From Rhizopus arrhizus (taxonomy: Eukaryota > Mucoromycota > Mucoromycetes > Mucorales > Rhizopodaceae), in NCBI GenBank assembly GCA_024220505.1, contig JAKZZE010000018.1, positions 1,116,001 through 1,180,000 of the forward strand: a DNA stretch of 64,000 bases, in the 5' to 3' direction. This document shows, piece after piece, positions 56,966 to 64,000 of this stretch (its first letter is position 1; each line of letters starts with the position of its first letter). The position numbers were made by a program, and so were the translations under genes. Under the pieces are notes generated by a model that was not told where the DNA came from, searched no databases, and saw nothing but the letters and a program-made list of their open reading frames with translations.

Positions 56966-58877
56966 TAGATGGAGACTGATATGGACTATCTCAGTAATTG
57001 TATATTTATCGATGAAGCTGCTTTTCATATCAATATGAAGAGAACTGTAGCTTGGTCTAAGATAGGTAGTCGTGCCGAAGTAGTTATACCCAAGACAAGA
57101 GCAAAGACTACGACCATACTTGGGGCAATTTCTCCATATGGAGTTATCAATGTGAAAGTGAGAAAGCCAAGAGCCGTTAAGCAAAATAAGAAGAGAAAAT
57201 CAGGAGGCGGTAAAGCAGTAATCAACACTCAAAGTAGAGGTGGTACTGTTACAGGCCACTATTTCAATTTCATATGCAACACAATGGATATTTTAGACAA
57301 GCACGAGGAGTTCAAAGATTGCTACATAGTAATGGATAACGCGCCTATTCACAAGAACGCTGACATTGAAAAAGAGATTAACAGACGGGGATATGGTTGT
57401 ATATATCTTCCTCCATATTCCCCTGAGCTAAATCCTATTGAGCAGTTTTGGTCTGTTTGTAAGAGCAAAATGAAAAGAGAAGAACTCTTGCAAGAAGAAA
57501 CATTATCCTCAAGAATACGTGATGCATGCAATAGTATTCTTTTGAGTGATCTTAAAGGATTTTGTAGATATTCTATGACAAGGTTTGAAGATTGCTTAAA
57601 TAGAAAACATATTTAATAGAGAAAGAATTACACTTAATTAGCATAAGTTGGCTAATTTATATGCTGAATTTGGCTAAAAGGATTTTTATTTTTTGGCTAA
57701 GATTGCCTCAGGAAAATGGCTAATTGTATTTTTTAAATTCAGCTAATTTTTTCAAAAGTTTGGCGAATAATTTCTGAAAATAGTGTATAGAAAGCTAAAT
57801 TCAGTTACAAAGAAAGACGCCTATCCCTTACCTCGCATTGATGATTTGCTGGATACATTAGGCAAGGCAAAAGTGTTCTCAGCCTTGGATATGCGAGCTG
57901 GATTTCATCAAGTTCCCCTGGAAGAAGATAGTAAAGAACTAACGGCTTTCACAACAAAGTTTGGCACGTATCACTATAACACACTGCCAATGGGTCTTGT
58001 AAATTCCCCAGCAACTTTTCAACGATTAATAGATTTATGCTTCCGGCCTCTTATCAACAAGTGTTTAGTCGCTTACATTGATGACCTAAATGTATATTCT
58101 CTCAATCATCAAGATCATTTGCAACATTTAGAACAAGTGTTTCAATGCATCCAAGTAGCGAATCTCAAATTAAATCCAGAAAAATGTTTCTTCTTCAAGG
58201 ACCATCTTAAATTTCTTGGATATATCGTTACGAAAGAAGGATTGCAAACAGACCCCAGTAAAATTCAAAAAATAGTCGAATATCCACAACCAAGAACAAT
58301 TAAACAAGTTCGAGGATTCCTTGGAATAGCATCGTACTACAGACGTTTTATTAAAAACTTTGCTGCTATTGCAAGACCTTTGCATGATCAAACGAAAACC
58401 ACAAAGAAAATCCCTTGGACAAGCTTGACTACTGAATCATTTGAAACATTAAAGAAATTACTTACTACTGCACCTATCTTGTCAAGACCTGACTTCAACA
58501 AACCATTTATACTAGTAACCGACGCATCCAAATTAGGACTTGTTGCTATATTAACTCAATTGGATGAAAATGGTCATGAACACCCAATTGTCTATGCAAG
58601 TCGTGGCCTCAAGTCAACTGAATCGAATTACGCTCCCACTAAATTAGAATGTTTGGCAGTCATATGGGCAGTAAAATTATTCCGTCCCTATTTACTTGGA
58701 AAAAAGTTTACCGTCATTACCGATCACTCGGCTCTAAATGGGTTACTAAAAACGCCAAACCCCACTGGAATAATCGCCAGATGGATTACTATCTTATCAG
58801 AATATGAATTCGAGGGGAAGTATCGACCTGGAAGTGTCAACGAAAGCGCCGACTTCCTATCTCGACTTGGATACTAG

Positions 58878-59114
58878 AAAACTCAACACTCACAATTAAT
58901 TAACAACTTGCATATATTATCAACTTTATACTTTTATCAAACTACATGGAGGCAGGGAGGGGTAGTTGAAATAAATAATCCAGAAAAATTCATTAAAAAC
59001 AGTACAAAACCAAATTAAGCAGAAAAAAAAATTTCCACATCAACAAAAAGAATCCTGAAACAATAAGATTGCAAAAATTCAAAACAGTAACACAAAATAA
59101 TAATATATCAAAAA
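58878..59114 (+). promoter_or_regulatory. Gap between gypsy RNase H and integrase with a purine-rich tract
   Basis: A 237-nt non-coding gap. About 58949-58964 reads GGAGGCAGGGAGGGG, strongly purine-rich in an otherwise AT-rich stretch. It could act as an internal polypurine tract; this is inference. Confidence 0.4.
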
Positions 59115-60459
59115 ATGGAACAACGAAAAATCGATCAGATGGCAACATATTTGCAAATTATGCAAATTCCAGAAGATGAAGCAAGAAGCTTACAAAAATT
59201 CCTCATTAGGGAATCCCCTAATTTCACTTTGTACAAAGACACATTATATAGATACAATACGGAAAATGGAACCATACGAAAGGTTCTCAACAAGCAAGAA
59301 GCCCAAGAAATGATGAATGCGTATCATCAACATCCTCTAGGTGGACACTTAGCATACAATAATATCTTACATAAAATTGCAACTCGGTACTATTGGGACA
59401 ACATGGCGAAGGATATTTTTGAATACGTCCAAACGTGTTCTAGATGTCAAGTATTTGGGAAAAAATCCTTGAAAGAAGAACTTTATCCAGTTCCCGTTTC
59501 CATAAAACCTTTTGATAGAGTAGCATTGGATGTGAAACACGTACAAACCTCAAGATCAGGACACCGGTATATTGTCGCAGCAATTGATTACCTCACAAAA
59601 TATGTTGAAGCAAGACCGTTACGATTTCAGACTTCTTCAGAGATTGCTCTATTTCTATGCGAAGATATTATTTGCAGACATGGATGCCCAACCATCATGG
59701 TTACTGATAACGGAAAACCTTTCTTAAGTGGTTTGGTACGAAAAGTTTGCCAAGCTTATTCTATTATTCACAACACTACAACCCCGTACAACCCACAAAG
59801 TAATGGCCTGATTGAAAGATTCAATCGAACACTTGGTCAGATTCTACAAAAACGATCAGACACTGAAAAAGAAGACTGGGATCTCTATCTACCAGCTACC
59901 TTATTTGCATATCGTTCAATTAAGCAAGCTACGACAAAACAGTCGCCATTTTTCTTAATGTATGGCTATGAACCAAAAACGCCGTTTGATATAGACAATC
60001 GAGTATTTGAGAAAAGCTCTCACAAATTCGAAACAGTGTTATGGCACAGGACCACTCACCAAATTCATAATCTTAATTGGGTGCGTGAGCAATCAGCACA
60101 GGCCATTAAGCAAACTCAGCCTGCTCAAAAAAAGGCTATAGAGAACAAGATCCTAGATGAACGAAAAGAACTGAAGCCCCATTTCAGACTAGGTGATATG
60201 GCTCTCCTGTACAAAGACTACATGTCTACATCTTGGTCTGGAAAGTTACAAGACAAATGGGAAGGCCCTTACATCATTCAAAATAATTTGGGAAAAGGAA
60301 CGTATCACATTAAAAATACGAATCCAAATGATACTCGGATAAGAAGAGTTCATGGGAATAGACTGAAACCGTATGTTATACCAAATACAATGTGGAACGC
60401 TGAAAACGAGAGAAATGTTTCAAGTTTGGTTTTGGACAAGGAAACGAATGAATTGTTTC

Positions 60460-60464
<5 letters not shown>
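59115..60464 (+). CDS. Ty3/gypsy integrase as a separate ORF
   Basis: 449 aa. The HHCC zinc finger is at about residues 75-118 (HQHPLGGHLAYN...CSRCQVF). The catalytic D,D,E core follows: VALDVKHVQTSRSGHRY, VTDNGKPFLSG, NPQSNGLIERFNRTL. A C-terminal GPY/F-like module (DKWEGPYIIQNNLGKGTYHI) ends the fold; no chromodomain. It should insert the cDNA of the surrounding gypsy element. It is separated from RNase H by a stop and 237 nt rather than fused in one Pol frame. Open throughout, starting MEQRKIDQMATYL. Confidence 0.9.
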
Positions 60465-60494
<30 letters not shown>

Positions 60495-60531
60495 GAAACA
60501 AAAAGTTACACAACAGTTTTTCAACAATATA
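60465..60531 (+). repeat. Poly-A stretch after integrase
   Basis: About 30 A immediately follow the integrase stop, then a short AT-rich piece up to the TA target of the next Tc1 element. Confidence 0.6.
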
Positions 60532-62163
60532 CAGTAGCGGACAAAACTGGTGCACAAAAATTAAAATCATCATTGCATCTCCGCTATATGTTTGTGACTT
60601 TTGTGGCATATACTATTTGAAAGGCAGTCTAAAATATACATTGTGATAGATAAGCCGGAAATGTACCGGACAATCCCCAGCTGTAAGGTCATTTTTAGTG
60701 ATTTTTTGAATATTTCAATTTTCGCCAAAAATGTAGTACTTGTTTAGCCTTCTTTCGAATTTATCCATTTCTTTGTAGTTCACTGTAAAATTTCATAATA
60801 CACTAGTGCATTCCGATGGCTTTTAAAAAATATATAAATCCTTGCTTAATTTGCATTTCTCATTGAATCTCACTTCTTGCTTTTACCCTATTCATTATAA
60901 CAAAGTACCAGCACTCTATGCCCAAAAAAATTAGCTACGATAAAAAAGAAGCTGTGAAATCTGGAATACGCTCAGGTCGTACGACAATGGATATTTCTAG
61001 AACAACGGGAGTCTCTAAATGGACGATCAACAGGATAAGGAAGGAAGAAAAGAACATGAAAACCCATGACCGTGGTGGTCGACCGCTTGTAGTCAGCAAA
61101 ATAACTAGTGCGATCATCCGCCTAAAGTTTCGACAAGGTCTCTTAGGCACAGCTTCCGATGCTCAGCACTTTTTGAGATCGCTAGGTTACAATATAAGCA
61201 AACGGTCGGTCAGAAGGCTTCTTCGAAAGCTAGGTTTCAAGTCTGGAATTAAGAAACACAAGCCTTTCATCAGCTACACAAACCAGAAAAAGCGAATAAA
61301 ATGGTGTCGTGACAAAGCATCATGGACTGTGGAAGACTGGAAATCTGTGGTCTTCAGTGATGAAACAAAGATCAATGTTTGGGGTGCCGATGGTATACGC
61401 TACTATTGGAAGCAAGTCGAGCAACCTTGGCGATCTTTTCATGTTGATCAAACAATGAAGCATGGTGGAGGCTCTATTATGCTTTGGGGCTGTATTACAT
61501 CTCGAGGACCGGGATATGCTTGTCGAATATACGATGGTGCAATGGACTCACAAGTCTACACGCATATTTTGTCCACTACGTACCGAGATAGCCTAGCATA
61601 TTACGGTCTGAAACATCGTGATGTCTTGTTTCAGCATGACAATGACCCAAAACACAAGTCAAGGCACACCACCAAATGGATATCTGATAATGGGATATCG
61701 GTATTAAAAGATTGGCCGCCACAAAGTCCCGATTTAAATCCCATTGAACACGTTTGGCGACAGTTAAAGTCAAAGCTATCTCGATACGATACCAGACCCA
61801 AAAGTATAGACAATCTTTGGAAAAGAATTGATAAAGAGTGGAACTCTTTTACTGAAAATGATATGCAGCCATACTACGAAAGCATGCCAAAACGAATTGC
61901 TGCTGTTATCAAACGACGAGGCAATTATACGAATTTTTAGATTTTAACTATTTTTATTGTTTTTTTAAAAATATGTATTCTTATAAATAAAAAACATGTT
62001 TCTCCCTCATTTTTAGCACTACAATGATGGAACTTCGTGTAAGTTGCAATGTTTAGTATGTCTTCTATCTGGTATAGTTTCATAGCTATCGCAACTAACA
62101 TGAGCAAGTACTGGTAGTTAAAAGCCGAAAAAAAGTTTTGTGCACCAGTTTTGTCCGCTACTG
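60532..62163 (+). mobile_element. Tc1-like element family E (intact)
   Basis: 1632 bp, terminal repeats of about 28 bp beginning CAGTAGCGGACAAAACTGGT, TA-flanked (60530-60531, 62164-62165). Inserted 3' of the gypsy integrase. Confidence 0.93.
60918..61940 (+). CDS. Tc1 family E transposase, intact
   Basis: 340 aa. N-terminal HTH (ISRTTGVSKWTINRIRKEE; GRPLVVSKITSAI). DDE motifs: FSDETKINVWGADG, FQHDNDPKHKSR and SPDLNPIEHVWRQLK; ends IKRRGNYTNF. Full length with no stops. It has the same size and layout as family A but different terminal repeats and clearly different sequence. Confidence 0.95.
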   Translation: MPKKISYDKKEAVKSGIRSGRTTMDISRTTGVSKWTINRIRKEEKNMKTHDRGGRPLVVSKITSAIIRLKFRQGLLGTASDAQHFLRSLGYNISKRSVRRLLRKLGFKSGIKKHKPFISYTNQKKRIKWCRDKASWTVEDWKSVVFSDETKINVWGADGIRYYWKQVEQPWRSFHVDQTMKHGGGSIMLWGCITSRGPGYACRIYDGAMDSQVYTHILSTTYRDSLAYYGLKHRDVLFQHDNDPKHKSRHTTKWISDNGISVLKDWPPQSPDLNPIEHVWRQLKSKLSRYDTRPKSIDNLWKRIDKEWNSFTENDMQPYYESMPKRIAAVIKRRGNYTNF

Positions 62164-62220
62164 TATATATCGACATTATTATCAAAAAAAAAATATCATC
62201 AAGCAAATAAATATCAAGAC

Positions 62221-63015
62221 ATGGATCAAACTCAATATCTCAAAGAACGGGCAAAAATTACTGTTGAAAAAATGGCCAAAGACATCCAAGTAGGTAATGG
62301 GAATGCTTCTGGGCATATCAAATGGTTATTGTAAGATTACTTCAAACCACTATATGTGGCAAAGGGAACAAACGGCCTAAGGGAATGTCTGGAGCTATAC
62401 ATTAACTATATGGAGAATGAAGAAGGTCTAAAAGACTTTGAATCTCTCATTGAAGAAGAAACTACAACTAAGAAGGACTACATTGATAAGCTGGTACTAA
62501 AGATCCAACAAGAAGTGGACAAAGAAGAGTTCGAAAACATGATAGCGAACCCAGCGAACAATGAAATACCTATTGAATATGGAGTAAATTACAATGAAGA
62601 AATACTTACCGAACTTGAAAACTGGTCTTGGGAAACACCGGACATGAAGCCCATTGTTGTCCTCTATGAAGAAAATATCAAGGAAGAATTTGACCTGTTA
62701 CAATTCCACCAGAAGGATCAGGAAAAAATTGAACATATCAAAGAACGTGTACTAAACAGGTTAGCAACGACAATTGTGGATTGGAGCCACATCAAGTTCG
62801 AAAAACCCAGAAAAAATGAAAGAAGCATTCAAATTTACACATCATCCAGAAACGAGGCCCTAAGGTTCTTGCTAAATAGCTATACTGTCCACAGTTCTCT
62901 ACACGAAAAGATCAAAAAGTTGGATACATGGGGTAAGATCTCAATGCTCGAGGACGACCAAGCTGTTGGGGCGGGCATCTGTGACGAAGCAAGTTATGAT
63001 GATTGCGCCTTGTGA
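62221..63015 (+). CDS. Unknown protein downstream of gypsy integrase (interrupted by one stop)
   Basis: I do not recognise it. The frame starts MDQTQYLKERAKITVEKMAK at 62221 and meets TAA at 62332-62334. It continues open from 62335 to 63015 (about 226 residues), highly charged, Glu/Lys/Asn-rich and probably helical, ending CDEASYDDCAL. No zinc knuckle, signal peptide or membrane segment is seen. Its place after integrase on the same strand suggests an extra gypsy ORF or the gag of an adjacent copy, but nothing in the sequence settles this. Confidence 0.45.
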
Positions 63016-63050
63016 GTACCCCATATTGAACCTTGTTCAATATTTGAACT

Positions 63051-63170
63051 TTATTTCAAAAATCAGAGCTTATTTCAAAAATCGAACCTTATTTCAAAAA
63101 TCGAACCTTATTTCAAAAAGTAAAGCTTATTTCAAAAAGAAAAGCTTACTTCAAAAATCAAACTTTATTT
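63051..63170 (+). repeat. 19-bp minisatellite, about six copies
   Basis: The unit TTATTTCAAAAATCGAACC repeats from 63051 to 63164 with small changes in its last 7 bases, followed by a partial unit. Confidence 0.85.
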
Positions 63171-64000
63171 TCTTTTGTCTATAAAATAGACAAGCTTTTA
63201 TTTTTATTTTACTTCACTTATCTTGACTTACTTCTCTTGACTTATATATTTTAACTTCTCTTACTTATCTTAAATATATTTTATCCAATAAATCAAGTAT
63301 CTTTATCCCTGAATCTTTTGGTATAACACTCTTAAAACACAAGCAAGACAAGTCCCTTGAAGTCAATTATCTTCATTGTAAACATTTTAATACTTCTATC
63401 AAGTTACTTTATTACAAACAAGTTTGATCTACTTAACAAGATCTGGTGGTCACTTACAAGCGAACCTAATATCAATACTCTACCCAACTCTTATTTTTTT
63501 ATCCATTTTCATCAACTTTACTTTATTTCAAAACCGTTAACTCTTACAAGCCACTGAAGCAACAAAAAATTACAACACTGTTATTTTTCTTGGAGTAGTA
63601 AAGGTTGTTATTAATAAAGAGAGTTTTCTTGAGTTTTTACAAGTTTAGTTGCTTGATGTGACCACCAGATCTTTTAAGTAAGATCAAATATAAGATAAAA
63701 GATAAAGATAAAAATAAAGGGAACAGGGACTTTTGTAACTAAAGATTGCCTGTTTGTGTAAATGAAAAGATAAAAAGAATTGAACTTGAGTTATTTATTG
63801 AAAAAACTGAATTGAATTGACTTCAACAAGAGAAGGTATTTATATTGTTTCTTTGTTTGTGCTTTTGACCTTTTTCACAAAAATAAAAGTTTTCATTTGA
63901 CCGACAATTTTCGATCTAGCGACTAAAGTCGCTATTTTGAAAATTTTCGGCTTGATCGGGTGTTACATTGTTACTTTCTTCTTGGTTACAACACTATCCA
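63171..64000. repeat. Non-coding, LTR-like sequence related to 6.6-6.9 kb
   Basis: AT-rich with no gene. About 63340-63590 matches 6640-6860. The end reads GGTGTTACATTG...GGTTACAACAC, possibly approaching an LTR edge. It could be the 3' non-coding part or LTR of the gypsy element, cut by the window end. Confidence 0.4.

Larger units (their letters stand above)
54638..57616 (+). pseudogene. IS630/DDE_3-type transposase, broken
   Basis: The first frame (MSTFVYEDGLGNFVGENGEE, 54638-54838) is acidic and stops. A -1 shift in an A run at 54802-54808 leads into the HTH part (KVAEAARKLGMPTRTAQGWYD, ISKTAVYNFMKEKC). The Tc1 insertion lies after IERRYKWIKR. The DDE part continues at 56969 (FIDEAAFHINMKR, YIVMDNAPIHKN, YLPPYSPELNPIEQFW) to 57616. 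Removing the insert leaves TAG at the junction, so it was probably dead already or mutated there. Confidence 0.82.
54448..57785 (+). mobile_element. IS630/DDE_3-type transposon, split by a Tc1-like element
   Basis: Long terminal inverted repeats of roughly 135 bp beginning CACTATTTTCAGAAATTATT, TA-flanked (54446-54447, 57786-57787). Without the insert it is about 1.68 kb. Same family as the remnants at 10.6-12.7 kb by protein sequence. Confidence 0.88.
45567..58877 (+). pseudogene. Ty3/gypsy pol (protease-RT-RNase H), split into four pieces
   Basis: Host element of the right-hand nest. The pieces are 45567-45877 (protease middle, GNGTKQPALGIIYDVPI, CPNPLIIGNN), 48096-48710 (strongly acidic linker, DDDSTDQDEESEGSSEE), 50351-50672 (RT start, PYRMSPIETEHLQKELDKY, WAAPVILVKKKNGEYRMVID) and 57788-58877 (RT with YIDDLNVYS, LDMRAGFHQ; RNase H with VTDASKLGLVAIL). 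Removing Merlin (duplication GTATGAAC), Tc1 family C (TA), the LINE3 insertion, the solo LTR and the IS630 element rejoins every junction in frame, e.g. MVIDYRKLNSV. The protease active-site DTG and gag are missing upstream. A TAG-type stop near 45735 also occurs. Confidence 0.88.

Noticed and set aside
63051..63170. CRISPR-like array
   Set aside because: Direct 19-bp tandem units without unique spacers, in a eukaryotic context; a minisatellite.

Overview
The window looks like nuclear DNA of an early-diverging filamentous fungus, most likely Mucoromycota (Mucorales; a Mucor- or Parasitella-like genome). The evidence is very AT-rich DNA, host genes split by many 45-65 nt GT-AG introns, long homopolymer A/T runs and a dense load of Tc1-like elements. 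Genus and species cannot be fixed from the sequence alone.

Host genes lie in the left third. They are the 3' end of an SNF2-family helicase (1-1452), a PMC1-type P-type Ca2+ ATPase (1808-5590), kynureninase (7438-9134), a small Zn2Cys6 regulator (9266-9871, minus strand), a hypothetical coiled-coil gene (12973-13776, minus) and a 12-exon muskelin homologue (16504-19473, minus). Exon maps were built by reading splice sites by eye and checking that frame is kept.

Almost everything else is mobile DNA. A LINE (LINE2) was hit by three LTR insertions, two now plain solo LTRs. Its 3' half lies on the minus strand at 14.1-15.7 kb and its 5' half on the plus strand at 21.7-26.4 kb. The LTR target duplication and the open reading frame fit back together if the ~10.2 kb between two inverted LTRs (about 16.2-26.4 kb, carrying muskelin) was inverted. 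The distal LTR (26449-40795) has been opened by a Tc1-like element (26584-39944), which was itself opened by a second LINE (LINE1, 27191-32686) and by a young chromodomain Ty3/gypsy element with apparently identical 423-bp LTRs (33443-39651).

The right third is a second nest. A Ty3/gypsy element (about 45567-60464, perhaps further) is interrupted in turn by a Merlin-type transposon with a spliced intact-looking transposase, a decayed Tc1 copy, an ORF1-only LINE that carries an intact Tc1 copy, a solo LTR, an IS630/DDE_3-type transposon that carries another intact Tc1-like element, and a fifth Tc1 family. Removing each insertion with one copy of its target duplication restores the gypsy reading frame at every junction checked. 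A DIRS-type tyrosine-recombinase retroelement fragment (43083-43925) and further IS630 remnants (10.6-12.7 kb) complete the inventory.

The window is therefore a recombination-active transposon cluster next to a compact gene block. The most notable points are the LTR-mediated inversion around muskelin, the spliced Merlin element with a tRNA-like segment, the ORF1-only LINE, the UAAUG and hairpin ORF1/ORF2 junctions of the LINEs, and the Tc1 elements whose long terminal repeats are themselves near-palindromes.
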